Source: Actinoplanes nipponensis
Lineage (GTDB): Bacteria; Actinomycetota; Actinomycetes; Mycobacteriales; Micromonosporaceae
Assembly (NCBI RefSeq): GCF_016862275.1
Contig: NZ_BOMQ01000030.1
Span: forward strand, 108,859 to 172,858
Length of the DNA: 64,000 bases
Reading direction: 5' to 3'
Position 1 is the stretch's first letter. Every line of letters starts with the position of its first letter. Made by a program: the position numbers and the translations under genes. This document shows, one piece after another, positions 44,021 through 53,400 of the stretch. Below the pieces are notes generated by a model. The model was not told the origin of the DNA. It saw only the letters and a list, made by a program, of their open reading frames with translations, and did not search any database.

Positions 44021-44277
44021 CGACCATCCGGCGCTGAGCGAGGAAGCTCGCGGCGACCGGCGTGAGCTCGGCGAGCAGGTTCGCGGCGACCGCGGACAGG
44101 GCGAGGTCGCCGGTCGGCGCGACCAACGCCGGCCGGGCGGCGGGCGCCATCTGTCTGCCGTCCGCTGCTCACGGAGGCCGGTGAAACGGCGGATCGGGGG
44201 ACGCCGCCGGGCCGCGGCCGGGGATCGCCGATCGGAGGTATCGTCATAGATTCCTGCCGATCGACGGGAGCGGTGCG
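44021..44277. other. Intergenic region between hybrid kinase and P450
   Basis: 257 bp with no supported gene. A 72-codon minus-strand frame at 43932-44150 runs into the kinase gene and lacks a good start site. An AT-richer stretch at about 44235-44260 may hold the P450 promoter. Confidence 0.5.
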
Positions 44278-45489
44278 ATGACCCAGGACGTCCGGGAGGA
44301 CTTCGCCGATCCGGCGCTGCGGACCGACCCCCACCCGGTGTACGCGCAGTGGCGCCGGGAGACCCCGGTCCGCCGGGTCAAGCTCCCCAATGGAGTGACG
44401 GCCTGGCTGGTGACCCGCTACGAGGACGCCCGCCAGGCCCTCACCGACCCGCGGCTGTCCAAGGCGCTCCCGGTGGGGCAGACCACCGACAGCGCCCTGC
44501 CGCCGGCCGTCGGGGCCGCCGTGTCGCGGCACATGCTCTCGGCCGACCCGCCGGACCACACCCGGCTGCGCCGCCTGGTGTCCGGCGCCTTCACCGCCCG
44601 GCGCATCGAGGCGCTGCGCCCGCGGATCGAGGAGATCACCGACGAGCTGCTGGCCGCGATGGCCGGCCGCGAGCGGGTCGACCTGATCGACGCCTTCGCG
44701 TTCCCGCTGCCCATCCAGGTCATCTGCGAGCTGCTCGGGGTGCCGGCGGCCGACCGCGACTCGTTCCGCCGCTGGTCGAACACCATCGTCGCGGGCGCCG
44801 CGGCGCGCGACCGGCTGCCCGGCGCGATGCAGGCGATGGTCAGCTACATCCGCGAGCTGATCGCCGAGCGCCGCGCGCAGCCCGGCGAGGACCTGCTGTC
44901 CGGCCTCATCGGGGTGCGCGACGCCGGCGACCGGCTGTCCGAGGACGAGCTGTCGTCGATGGTGTTCCTGCTGCTCATCGCCGGCCACGAGACGACCGTC
45001 AACCTCATCGGCAACGGGGTCCATCTGCTGCTGCACGAGCGCACGCGGTGGGAGCGCCTGCGGGCCGACCCGGCGCTGCTGCCGAGCGCGATCGAGGAGT
45101 TCCTGCGCTACGAGGGACCGGTCGAGACGGCCACCTTCCGGGTGGCCACCCGGGAGCTGGAGCTCGGCGGCACGACGATCCGGGCCGGCGACCCGGTGCT
45201 GGTGGTGCTGCTCTCGGCCGACCGGGACCAGCAACGCTTCCCGGCCCCCGACGAGCTGCGGATGGACCGCGCGCAGAATCCGCATCTCGCCTTCGGGCAC
45301 GGCATCCACTACTGCCTGGGCGCCCCGCTGGCCCGGCTGGAGGCCCAGGTCGCGTTCGGCCGGCTGCTGGCCCGGTATCCGCACATGCGGCTGGCCGTCG
45401 CGCCCGCCGAGCTGACCTGGCGGCCCGGCGTGCTCATGCGCGGCCTGCTGGAGCTGCCGGTCGTCCCGGGCCCCGCCGCCCGGCGGTGA
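44278..45489 (+). CDS. Cytochrome P450 (CYP107-like)
   Basis: A 403-residue soluble bacterial P450. Oxygen-activation helix: LLLIAGHETTVNLIGNG. ExxR motif: IEEFLRYEGPVETATFRVA. Haem-binding loop: FGHGIHYCLGAPLARLEA, axial Cys near residue 346. C-helix segment DPPDHTRLRRLVSGAF is also standard. It hydroxylates an unknown substrate with electrons from ferredoxin; no ferredoxin gene is adjacent. It stands alone, convergent with the esterase gene 25 bp away. Confidence 0.92.
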   Translation: MTQDVREDFADPALRTDPHPVYAQWRRETPVRRVKLPNGVTAWLVTRYEDARQALTDPRLSKALPVGQTTDSALPPAVGAAVSRHMLSADPPDHTRLRRLVSGAFTARRIEALRPRIEEITDELLAAMAGRERVDLIDAFAFPLPIQVICELLGVPAADRDSFRRWSNTIVAGAAARDRLPGAMQAMVSYIRELIAERRAQPGEDLLSGLIGVRDAGDRLSEDELSSMVFLLLIAGHETTVNLIGNGVHLLLHERTRWERLRADPALLPSAIEEFLRYEGPVETATFRVATRELELGGTTIRAGDPVLVVLLSADRDQQRFPAPDELRMDRAQNPHLAFGHGIHYCLGAPLARLEAQVAFGRLLARYPHMRLAVAPAELTWRPGVLMRGLLELPVVPGPAARR

Positions 45490-45514
45490 GGCCCGCTGCG
45501 TGACGTCGGCCCGC

Positions 45515-46825
45515 TCAGCCGCTGAGCGCGCAGGTGTTGGCCAGGTCGCCGGACGCCGGCCGGGCCACCGTGCGGCTGGGCGGCGGCGCGGCCCGGTGTC
45601 CGGTCCAGTCCTCCAGCGCGATGAACGCGCTGCGGAAGCACGGCAGGATCGGGCGCAGCCGGTCCGGGTAGGCGTCGTACAGGCCGTCGACGTGGTTGCC
45701 GCCCTCGATGCGGTAGTAGCGGAAGATCCGGTCGCGGTGCCGGTCGCGGACCATGCCGGCGTACACGTCGGAGTCGAGGGTGATCGGCAGCAGCGCGTCC
45801 AGGGTGCCGTGCAGGGTGATCAGCGGGCGCTGGATCCGGCCGGTCAGCGCGATCCGGGCGATCGCCGCACGCACGGACGCGGGCCGCGTCGGGTAGTCGT
45901 AGTCGGCGTCGCAGGCCGGGGTGCCCGAGGCGCAGAACGGGGTGCCGGCCTCGGCCGGGCCGTCGTAGCCGGGGTCCAGCTCCTCGCGGTAGATCCGCTG
46001 GGTCAGGTCCCAGTAGACGCGGTAGTGGTAGTCCCAGAGGAAACTCGATTCCGGTGCGAAGCCCGCCGCCGGCCCCGGGTACGCCCGCAGCGCCGGCGGC
46101 AGGAACGTCAGCAGGCTGGGCCGGTCCGGATGCCAGAGGGTGCCCTCCCAGTCGATGCCGCCGGCGTAGAGCTCGGGGTGGTTCTCCAGTTGCCAGCGCA
46201 CCAGGTAGCCGCCGTTGGACAGGCCCGCCGCGTAGGTGCGGCGGGGCCGGTGGCCGTAGTGCCGCCCGGCGGCCGCCTGGGCCGCGCGGGTGAGCTGGGT
46301 GACGCGCCGGTTCCATTCCACGATGGCGTCGCCGGGGCGGGTGCCGTCGCGGTAGAAGGTGGCGCCGACGTTGCCCTTGTCGGTGGCGGCGTACGCGTAG
46401 CCCCGGGCCAGCACCCAGTCGCCGATGGCGAAGTCGTTGGCGTACTGCTCGCGCACGCCCGGGGAGCCGGCCACGACCAGCCCGCCGTTCCAGCGCTCGG
46501 GCAGGCGGAGCACGAACTGCGCGTCGTGGTTCCAGCCGTGGGTGGTGTTGCCGGTCGAGGTGTCCGGGAAGTAGCCGTCGATCTGGAGGCCGGGCACGCC
46601 GGTGGGGTTGCGGGCGCCGGCGGAGGTCAGCCCGGCGTAGTCGGCCGGGTCGGTGTGGCCGGTGGCCACCGTCCCCGCGGTGGTCAGATCGCCGAGGCAG
46701 GCCGCGACCTGACGCTCGGCGCCGGGCACGGTGGGTGCGGCGCAGGCCGGGGCGGCGCCGGCGGCGACCGGGGACAGGGTCACCGCCAGCAGGGTGGCCA
46801 GGAAGGAAGGGAGCATGCCCGTCAT
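45515..46825 (-). CDS. Secreted alpha/beta-hydrolase, probable hydroxybutyrate-oligomer or aryl esterase
   Basis: A 436-residue exported hydrolase. Signal peptide about 1-25 (SFLATLLAVTLSPVAAGAAP). Nucleophile Ser203 in AAGLSNGGYLVR, acid Asp in TLHGTLDALLPI and His in EGGNHVDGLYDAYP give a triad. Fold details (Cys pairs, RLPERWNGGLVVAGSPG) recall the tannase/feruloyl and 3-hydroxybutyrate-oligomer hydrolase group. Its place as last gene of the bdhA/transporter operon favours cleavage of hydroxybutyrate oligomers released by the depolymerase at 55776; this is inference. The ATG at 46825 overlaps the regulator stop (ATGA). Confidence 0.75.
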   Translation of the reverse strand: MTGMLPSFLATLLAVTLSPVAAGAAPACAAPTVPGAERQVAACLGDLTTAGTVATGHTDPADYAGLTSAGARNPTGVPGLQIDGYFPDTSTGNTTHGWNHDAQFVLRLPERWNGGLVVAGSPGVREQYANDFAIGDWVLARGYAYAATDKGNVGATFYRDGTRPGDAIVEWNRRVTQLTRAAQAAAGRHYGHRPRRTYAAGLSNGGYLVRWQLENHPELYAGGIDWEGTLWHPDRPSLLTFLPPALRAYPGPAAGFAPESSFLWDYHYRVYWDLTQRIYREELDPGYDGPAEAGTPFCASGTPACDADYDYPTRPASVRAAIARIALTGRIQRPLITLHGTLDALLPITLDSDVYAGMVRDRHRDRIFRYYRIEGGNHVDGLYDAYPDRLRPILPCFRSAFIALEDWTGHRAAPPPSRTVARPASGDLANTCALSG

Positions 46826-48768
46826 GCTCCGGCCCGCCCGGGTCCGGGACCATGGGCCCGGACCACACTGTTGGCCGCCGCGGTGTGGGTGGCGGGCGGG
46901 CCCTGCAGCCGGTGCAGCCGCAGCGCGAGCTGGAGCTCCAGGCTGCGCTCGGGACGCTGCCAGCCCGCGCCGAGCACCTGCGCGATCCGGGCGATCCGCT
47001 GGGTCACCGTGTTGACGTGCACGTGCAGCGCCTCGGCGGCCCGGACCGCGTTGGCGCCCGCGTCGAAATAGGACTCCAGGGTCCGGACCAGGGCGGTGCC
47101 GCGGCGGCGGTCGTACTCCAGCAGCGCGCCGATGGTGTCGGCGACGAACGCGCCCACGTCGCGGTCGGCCCCCACCAGCAGCCCGACGAAGCCCAGCTCG
47201 GCGGCGCTGGCGCCGTCGCCGGCGCGGCCCAGCGCCAGCAGCGCCGAGGCGCAGCGCTGCGCCTCGGCGTAGGCCTCGGGCACCCGCTGCGGCCCGGCGA
47301 CCGGCCCGGCCCCTCCCCCGGTCACCGGTACGCCGAGGTAGGCGCCCAGCTCGCGGGCCATCCGGCGGGCGGTGTCGCCCGGATGGTCGCCGCCGATCAG
47401 CAGGGTCACGTTGTCCTCCCGCTGCGCGGCCAGCCCGCCGCAGGCCGCCGCCTGGGCGGCGCTCCACTGGGCGGCGCGTTCCCGCTGCCGGGGCGGGCAG
47501 GTGAGCACGACCAGCACGTGCGCGGCGTCCAGATCGACGCCGAGGCGTTTCGCCCGCTGCCGTACCGTCACCGGGTCCTCCACGCCCCGGCTGAGCAGGT
47601 CCTCGAGCAGCTCGCCGCGGACCCGGCCCTCGGCCTGGGCCAGGCTGCGGCGGAACAGCAGCAGCAGGGAGGTGACCACGCCGGCGCGTTCCAGGATGCG
47701 GGTGTCGGTCTCGCTCAGCTCGCCGGGGGCGTGCAGGACCAGCGTGCACAGCGCCTCGCTGCCCGCGCCCGCGGCCAGCACCCAGTGCTCGCCGTGGCGG
47801 GTGGCCCGGCCCAGCCCGTTGCCGGCCACCGCGGCGCCGGCCAGCGAGGCGACCTCGGCGATGGCCCCGACCGCGGCGAGGCGGTGCCCGTCGGCGTCCA
47901 GGATGGCCAGCTCCCCGCCGAGCACCTCGGCGACGACGCCGGCCAGGTCGTCCAGGTCGCCGCCGCGCAGGATCACCTCGGTCATCCGGTCGTGCGCCTC
48001 GGCCGCGCGTTCCAGCGACTCGCTGTGCCGGCGTACCACGGTGTTGACCGCGCCGAGCTCCTCCAGGGCGGCCCGGGTCTCGCCGAGCAGCCGGGTGTTG
48101 TCCAGCGCGACCGAGGCGTGCGCGGCCAGCGAGCCGAGCAGCGTCACCTCCTGGCGGGTGAACGGGCGGGCGCTGCGGTTGGCGGCGAACAGCACCCCCT
48201 GCACCCGGGTGCCCAGCCGCATCGGCACGCCCAGGATGGCGACCAGGCCCTCCTCGCTCACCCCGCCGTCGATCTCGTCGGTGTGCTGGAAGCGGGCGTC
48301 GGCGGCGTAGTCGGCCGTGACGTAGGGCGCGGCGGTCTGCGCCACCAGCCCGCCGAGCCCGGCGCCGAGCGGCAGCCGCAGCTGCTGGAACCGGGCCGAC
48401 ACCGAGCCGTAGGTGACCCGCATGTACGTGTCGCCGCGTTCCTCGTCGTTGAGGGTCATGTACGCCACGTCGGCGTCGAGCAGCTCGCGGGCCCGGCGCA
48501 CGATCGCCTCCAGCACCGCGTCGATCTCCCGCAGGGTGGCCAGGTCGCCCACGGTGTCGACCAGCGCGCTGAGCTCGGCCTCGCGCCGACGGCGGCGTTC
48601 CAGCAGCGCGCGGACCTGCAGGGCGAGCGCCTTGTGCTCGTCCAGCTCGGCCAGCTCCCGCGGCGGACGGCCCTGGGCCCGGGCCTCCAGCAGCGGCCGC
48701 TCGAACTCCACCGCCGCCGCCTCGCGCAGCAGCAGCTCGAGGAAGACGCTGCTCAATGCGCTGTCCAT
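46822..48768 (-). CDS. GAF-PucR family transcriptional regulator
   Basis: A 648-residue regulator. A GAF domain at about 70-230 (REIDAVLEAIVRRARELLDADVAYMTLND; FRYxR-like contacts not defined) is followed by a PucR-type middle region and a C-terminal HTH (LESYFDAGANAVRAAEALHVHVNTVTQRIARIAQVLG). Such proteins sense small metabolites and activate catabolic operons. ATG 48768 overlaps the 3' end of bdhA by 16 bp. It lies inside the transporter/dehydrogenase operon, so it probably senses 3-hydroxybutyrate or acetoacetate and controls this operon and the divergent scoAB. Ligand is inference. Confidence 0.87.
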   Translation of the reverse strand: MDSALSSVFLELLLREAAAVEFERPLLEARAQGRPPRELAELDEHKALALQVRALLERRRRREAELSALVDTVGDLATLREIDAVLEAIVRRARELLDADVAYMTLNDEERGDTYMRVTYGSVSARFQQLRLPLGAGLGGLVAQTAAPYVTADYAADARFQHTDEIDGGVSEEGLVAILGVPMRLGTRVQGVLFAANRSARPFTRQEVTLLGSLAAHASVALDNTRLLGETRAALEELGAVNTVVRRHSESLERAAEAHDRMTEVILRGGDLDDLAGVVAEVLGGELAILDADGHRLAAVGAIAEVASLAGAAVAGNGLGRATRHGEHWVLAAGAGSEALCTLVLHAPGELSETDTRILERAGVVTSLLLLFRRSLAQAEGRVRGELLEDLLSRGVEDPVTVRQRAKRLGVDLDAAHVLVVLTCPPRQRERAAQWSAAQAAACGGLAAQREDNVTLLIGGDHPGDTARRMARELGAYLGVPVTGGGAGPVAGPQRVPEAYAEAQRCASALLALGRAGDGASAAELGFVGLLVGADRDVGAFVADTIGALLEYDRRRGTALVRTLESYFDAGANAVRAAEALHVHVNTVTQRIARIAQVLGAGWQRPERSLELQLALRLHRLQGPPATHTAAANSVVRAHGPGPGRAGA

Positions 48769-49532
48769 CCGCCGTCCATGACCATCGAGGCGCCGGTGAT
48801 GAACGAGGCCGGCGGCGAGCACAGGTACGCCACCAGCTCGGCGACCTCGTCCGGCTCGACCAGCCGCTTGAGGGCCACCGGCGCCAGCATCACCTCCTCG
48901 ACCACCTGCGCCTCGGGCATGCCGTGGCTGGCCGCCTGGGCGGCGATCTGCGCCTCGACCAGCGGGGTGCGCACGTACGCCGGGTTGACGCAGTTGGAGG
49001 TGACCCCGTGCGGGGCGCCCTCCAGCGCGATCACCTTGGACAGGCCCTCCAGCCCGTGCTTGGCCGACACGTACGCCGCCTTGTACGGCGAGGCGCGCAG
49101 CCCGTGCACCGAGGACACGTTGACGATGCGGCCCCAGCCCTGCGCGTACATGTGCGGCAGGCACCGCCGCACCAGCCGGAAGGGCGCCTCCAGCATGAGC
49201 CGCAGGATCAGCGAGAAGGTCTCCGGCGGGAACTCGTGCAGCGGCGCCACGTGCTGCAGGCCCGCGTTGTTGACCAGGATGTCCGCGGTCAGGTCGAGGC
49301 GGTCGATCGCCGCCAGGTCGGACAGGTCCACGGTGCGGGCGGCGCCGCCGATCTCGGCCGCCACCCGCTCGGCCGCGTCGCCGTCGCGGTCGAGCACGAC
49401 GACGCGGGCGCCGGCCCGGGCCAGCCGTTCGGCGCAGGCCCGGCCGATGCCGCCGGCGCCGCCGGTGACCACGGCCGTGCGCCCGGCGAGGACCTCGTGC
49501 GGGGCGGTCAGCCCCTGGGCGATGGTGTCCAT
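48753..49532 (-). CDS. bdhA: 3-hydroxybutyrate dehydrogenase (SDR family)
   Basis: A 259-residue NAD-dependent short-chain dehydrogenase that converts 3-hydroxybutyrate to acetoacetate. Cofactor motif TGGAGGIG (residues 23-30), NNAG at 88-91, catalytic Ser141, Tyr154 and Lys158 (YVSAKHG). Features particular to 3-hydroxybutyrate dehydrogenases are LQHVAPLHEFP after NNAG, YVRTPLVEAQI after the active site, and the DGGWTAH C-terminus. It overlaps the livM gene by 25 bp and the regulator by 16 bp, placing it in the middle of the operon. Confidence 0.9.
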   Translation of the reverse strand: MDTIAQGLTAPHEVLAGRTAVVTGGAGGIGRACAERLARAGARVVVLDRDGDAAERVAAEIGGAARTVDLSDLAAIDRLDLTADILVNNAGLQHVAPLHEFPPETFSLILRLMLEAPFRLVRRCLPHMYAQGWGRIVNVSSVHGLRASPYKAAYVSAKHGLEGLSKVIALEGAPHGVTSNCVNPAYVRTPLVEAQIAAQAASHGMPEAQVVEEVMLAPVALKRLVEPDEVAELVAYLCSPPASFITGASMVMDGGWTAH

Positions 49533-50575
49533 GCTGCCTCTTCACGGGTGGTCGGGGTCGGGACGGGTGCCGCCTCGGTGGCGGCGGGCGGCTTCGGCCG
49601 GCGGCGCCGGGCCCGGCCGGCGGCGGCCCCCAGCTGCCGGCCGGCGCCCCACAGCCCCTGCCGGAACAGCAGCACCACGAGGACGAACACCGTGCCGGTG
49701 ACGATGCCGATGCCGTCGAAGCCGGCGGTGGACAGGTAGTCCTCGAGCTGCACCACCAGCGCGGCGCCCAGGGTGCTGCCCCACAGCGAGCCGATCCCGC
49801 CGAGCACGACCATCATCACGGCCTTGCCGGAGGTGGTCCAGTTCACCTCCTGCAGCGAGGCGAACCCGTGGCTGATCGCGAACAGGCCGCCGGCCAGCCC
49901 GGACAGTGCCGCCGAGAGCACGAAGGCCAGCAGCTTGTAGCGTTCCACCGGGTACCCGATGGCCCGGGCCCGGGCCGGGTTGTCGCGGATGGCCACCAGC
50001 ACGTGCCCGAACGGCGAGTGCACGATGCGCCACAGCCCCCAGAGCCCGAGCAGCACGATCGGCAGCCCGGCGTAGTAGAAGACGAACGGGTCGCTCAGGT
50101 CCAGCCCGAGCAGCTCGCGCGGGATGCCCTGCAACCCGTTCTCGCCGCCGGTGAGCGAGCGCCACTGGTTGGCCACGAAGTAGATCATCTGGGCGAAGGC
50201 CAGGGTGACCATCGCGAAGTAGATGCCGCTGTTGCGCACGCACAGGTAGCCGATGGGCACGGCCAGCGCCGCGGCCAGCAGCGCGCCACCCAGCACGGCC
50301 ACCGGGAACGGCAGTCCGCTGTGGATGGCGATCAGCCCGGCGGCGTACGCCGAGGTGCCCCAGAAGGCGGCGTGGCCGAAGGACAGCAGGCCGGTGTAGC
50401 CCAGCAGCAGGTCCAGGGCGGCGGCGAACAGCGCCCAGCTGGCGATGTCCATGGCCACCGGCGGGTAGATCAGCCAGGGCAGGGCCAGGGCCAGCAGCAG
50501 CCCGGCGGCCAGCAGCAGGTAGCGCAGCGGGCGGCGCCCGGCCGGTTCGGTGTGGCGCAGGAACAACCGGATCAC
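49508..50575 (-). CDS. livM: LIV/HAAT-type ABC transporter permease, LivM-like
   Basis: A 355-residue inner-membrane permease with about ten hydrophobic segments. Signatures are DLLLGYTGLLSFGHAAFWGTSAYAAG and the cytoplasmic loop VAIRDNPARARAIGYPVERYKLLAFVLSAALSG, with GGIGSLWGSTLGA near the end. The GTG start overlaps livH (GTGA). The Pro/Arg-rich C-terminal tail overlaps bdhA by 25 bp. Family members carry branched-chain amino acids, amides or organic acids; here coupling to bdhA suggests hydroxybutyrate. Confidence 0.92.
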   Translation of the reverse strand: MIRLFLRHTEPAGRRPLRYLLLAAGLLLALALPWLIYPPVAMDIASWALFAAALDLLLGYTGLLSFGHAAFWGTSAYAAGLIAIHSGLPFPVAVLGGALLAAALAVPIGYLCVRNSGIYFAMVTLAFAQMIYFVANQWRSLTGGENGLQGIPRELLGLDLSDPFVFYYAGLPIVLLGLWGLWRIVHSPFGHVLVAIRDNPARARAIGYPVERYKLLAFVLSAALSGLAGGLFAISHGFASLQEVNWTTSGKAVMMVVLGGIGSLWGSTLGAALVVQLEDYLSTAGFDGIGIVTGTVFVLVVLLFRQGLWGAGRQLGAAAGRARRRRPKPPAATEAAPVPTPTTREEAAWTPSPRG

Positions 50576-51444
50576 GTGCGGGCCTCCTCGCGGCCGAACA
50601 GGCCGGCGGGACGCCACAGCAGCACCCCGGCCATGATGATGAAGATCAGCGTCTGGGACAGCGCCGGCACGTACAGGTTGCCCAGCGACTGCACCAGGCC
50701 GATGGCGAAGCCGGCCAGCACCGAGCCGAACACCGAGCCCAGCCCGCCGATCACCACCACCGCGAAGACCGCGATGATCAGGTCGGCGCCCATCAGCGGG
50801 TTGACCGCCCGCATCGGCGCGGCCAGCACGCCGGCCAGGCCGGCCAGGGCCACCCCGAACGCGAAGACCGGGGTGACCCAGCGGCCCACGTTCACCCCGA
50901 GCGCCCGGGTCAGCTCCGGGCGCTCGGTGGCGGCCCGCACCACCATGCCGACCCTGGTCCGGGTCAGGATCAGCCACACCGCGAGGCAGAGCAGGACCGC
51001 CGCGGCGAGCACGAACACCTGGTACGCCGGGTAGTCGAACAGGCCCAGGTCGAGCGAGCCGGACAGCTCGGCCGGGCGCGGGTACGGCTGGGACTGCACG
51101 CCGTACTCGCGCTTGACGAGGTCCTGGAGCACCAGGGTGAGCCCGAAGGTGAGCAGGAAGTTGTAGAGCGGGTCGAACGGCACCAGCCGCCGGATGAGGG
51201 TGCGCTCCAGCACCGCGCCGAACAGGAACAGCAGCGCCGGCACGGCCACCAGCGCCGCCCAGAACGGCACCCCGAACTCGGCCAGGGCGACGTACGCCCC
51301 GAACGCGCCCAGCATGAAGAACGCGCCGTGGGCGAAGTTCACCACGCCCAGCATGCCGAAGATGACCGCCAGCCCCAGCGCCAGCAGCGCGTAGAAGCCG
51401 CCGCTGACCAGGCCGTTGAAGCACTGCTGGAGGAAGCCGCTCAC
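50572..51444 (-). CDS. livH: LIV/HAAT-type ABC transporter permease, LivH-like
   Basis: A 290-residue permease. NGLVSGGFYALLALGLAVIFGMLGVVNFAHGAFFMLGAF is the family opening; RAATERPELTRALGVNVGRW is the loop that contacts the ATPases; VVVIGGLGSVFGSVLAGFAIGL follows. It forms a heterodimer with the LivM-like subunit. GTG 51444 overlaps the binding-protein stop (GTGA). Confidence 0.93.
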   Translation of the reverse strand: MSGFLQQCFNGLVSGGFYALLALGLAVIFGMLGVVNFAHGAFFMLGAFGAYVALAEFGVPFWAALVAVPALLFLFGAVLERTLIRRLVPFDPLYNFLLTFGLTLVLQDLVKREYGVQSQPYPRPAELSGSLDLGLFDYPAYQVFVLAAAVLLCLAVWLILTRTRVGMVVRAATERPELTRALGVNVGRWVTPVFAFGVALAGLAGVLAAPMRAVNPLMGADLIIAVFAVVVIGGLGSVFGSVLAGFAIGLVQSLGNLYVPALSQTLIFIIMAGVLLWRPAGLFGREEART

Positions 51445-52694
51445 AGCGCGCAGCCGCCCGTGCCCACCGGCCGGAACGCCTCCGCGGCCGGGATGGTGCG
51501 CAGGATCCTCTCGTAGTCCCAGTCGGTCTTGACCTCGCTCTTGGGCTTGACCTCGGCCAGGTAGACGTCGTGCACGACCCGGTGGTCCTCGGCGCGGACG
51601 GTGGCGTTGCGGGCGAACACGTCGTCGTAGGAGTAGCCCTCGAGCCGGCCCACGACGGCGTCGGCGGCGTCGGTCCCGGCCCGCTGGACCGCCTCGAGGT
51701 ACTGCATCGCGGCCGAGTAGTTGGCGGCGTGCGCGAACGACGGCCGGGTCCGGGTCTTCGCGGTGAACCGGTCGGCCCACTGCCGGTTGCGGTCGTCGAA
51801 GTTCCAGTACCAGGCGTCGGTGAAGGTGGTGCCGGCGAACGCGTCCGGGCCCAGCGAGTGGATGTCGGTGATGAACATCAGGCCGACCGACAGCTTGATG
51901 CCCTTGTCCCGCAGTTTGAACTCGTTGTACTGCTTGACCAGGTTGACCAGGTCGCCGCCGGCCTGCATGGTGCCCAGCACGTCCGGCCTGGGGTTCATCG
52001 CGGGCGCCTTGAGCAGGAAGGTGGAGAAGTTGTCGTTCGGGAACGGCGTCGGGTCCTTGGCCAGCACCTTGCCGCCGGCGGCGGTGATCGCCGCGGTGAA
52101 CGACTTCTGCATGTCCTGCCCGAACGCGTAGTCCGGGTACACGATGTACCAGTTCTTGCCGCCCTCCTTGGTCACCGCCGAGCCGGTGCCGTTGGCCAGC
52201 ATGTACGTGTCGTACGCGTAGTGGAAGGTGTACTTGTTGCACTGCTTGCCGGTGAGCTCGGTGGTGGCGGCGCCGATGTTGAAGTAGAGCTTCTTCTTCG
52301 CCTTGGCCACGTTCGCCACGGCGAGCGCCGCCGAGGAGGTCGGCACGTCGAGGATGACGTCGGCCTGCTGCCGGTCGTAGAGCTCCTGGGCCTTGGAGTT
52401 GGCGATGTCCGGCTTGTTCTGGTGGTCGGCGGTGACCACCTCGATGTTCTTGGTCACGGCCCGGTCGCCGTACTTGGCCTGGAAGTCGGCGACGGCCATC
52501 CGGACCGCCTCGACGCTGTTGCGGCCGGACAGGTCGGCGTAGACGCCGGACTGGTCGTTGAGCACGGCCAGCACGATCTTGCCGCCGCTGACCTTCTCGT
52601 CGCCGCCGCCACCGGGTCCGCCGCGACCGCAGCCGGCGACCAGCAGGCCACCGGTGGCCAGGACGGCGGTCACCGCTCGGATCGTCGTTCTCAT
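51441..52694 (-). CDS. HAAT-type substrate-binding lipoprotein
   Basis: A 417-residue periplasmic-type binding protein anchored as a lipoprotein (lipobox LVAGC near residues 18-22). The mature fold starts with IVLAVLNDQSGVYADLSGRNSVEAVRMAVADF, typical of LivJ-like receptors, and includes YVYPDYAFG-like WYIVYPDYAFGQDM. Three C-terminal Cys/Gly residues (GGCAL) may form a disulfide with Cys near CNKYTFHY. Substrate is unknown from sequence; operon context points to 3-hydroxybutyrate or short oligomers. 10 bp after livF. Confidence 0.9.
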   Translation of the reverse strand: MRTTIRAVTAVLATGGLLVAGCGRGGPGGGGDEKVSGGKIVLAVLNDQSGVYADLSGRNSVEAVRMAVADFQAKYGDRAVTKNIEVVTADHQNKPDIANSKAQELYDRQQADVILDVPTSSAALAVANVAKAKKKLYFNIGAATTELTGKQCNKYTFHYAYDTYMLANGTGSAVTKEGGKNWYIVYPDYAFGQDMQKSFTAAITAAGGKVLAKDPTPFPNDNFSTFLLKAPAMNPRPDVLGTMQAGGDLVNLVKQYNEFKLRDKGIKLSVGLMFITDIHSLGPDAFAGTTFTDAWYWNFDDRNRQWADRFTAKTRTRPSFAHAANYSAAMQYLEAVQRAGTDAADAVVGRLEGYSYDDVFARNATVRAEDHRVVHDVYLAEVKPKSEVKTDWDYERILRTIPAAEAFRPVGTGGCAL

Positions 52695-52704
52695 GGGGGT
52701 CTCC

Positions 52705-53400
52705 TTAGATGCCGAGGTAGGCGAGAAGTTCGTGTTCGCGGGCGCGGACCGCGCCGTTGTCGAGGCTCTCGACGATCCGGCCCTCGGCCAGCAGGTGGTG
52801 CCGGTCGGCCACGGTCGTCGCGAAGTGCAGGTTCTGTTCGATCAGCAGGACGGTGACGCCGGCCGCCTTGATCTCCCGGAGGATCTCGCCGATCTGCTCG
52901 ACCAGCAGCGGCGAGAGCCCCTCGGTGGGCTCGTCGCAGAGCAGCAGCCGGGCCCCGCTGCGCAACACCCGGGCCAGGGCGAGCATCTGCTGCTCGCCGC
53001 CGGAGAGCTGGGTGCCGGCGAAGCGCCGGCGTTCCCGCAGCACCGGGAAGGTCTCGTAGACCCGCGGCAGCGACCAGGGGTCGGGACCGACCACCGGGGG
53101 CAGCAGCAGGTTCTCCTCGACGCTGAGGGTGGCGTAGATGCCGCGGTCGTCGGGCACGTAGCCGACGCCGAGCCGGGCCCGCCGGTGCGCCGGCCGGGTG
53201 CCGAACGCGGTGTCGCCGCGCAGCCCGATGCGCCCGGTGCAGCGCTCGTGCAGGCCCATGACGCAGCGCAGCAGGGTGGTCTTGCCCGCGCCGTTGCGCC
53301 CGACCAGCGTCACGATCTCGCCCTCGGCGACGGCCAGGTCGACGTCGCGCAGCACCTGCGCCTCGCCGTACCAGGCGTTGAGGCCCTCAACGGTCAGCAT
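52705..53400 (-). CDS. livF: LIV-type ABC transporter ATPase, LivF-like
   Basis: A 231-residue ATPase. Walker A GRNGAGKTTLL (about 34-44), Q-loop region, signature LSGGEQQMLALARVL, Walker B LLLCDEPTEGLSP, and the family tail LIEQNLHFATTVADRHHLLAEGRIV. It powers the LivHM channel together with the LivG-like ATPase. It overlaps livG by 14 bp. Confidence 0.93.
   Translation of the reverse strand: MLTVEGLNAWYGEAQVLRDVDLAVAEGEIVTLVGRNGAGKTTLLRCVMGLHERCTGRIGLRGDTAFGTRPAHRRARLGVGYVPDDRGIYATLSVEENLLLPPVVGPDPWSLPRVYETFPVLRERRRFAGTQLSGGEQQMLALARVLRSGARLLLCDEPTEGLSPLLVEQIGEILREIKAAGVTVLLIEQNLHFATTVADRHHLLAEGRIVESLDNGAVRAREHELLAYLGI

Noticed and set aside
43932..44150. 72-codon minus-strand frame after the hybrid kinase
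   Set aside because: Overlaps the kinase 3' end, has no ribosome site and no family resemblance.
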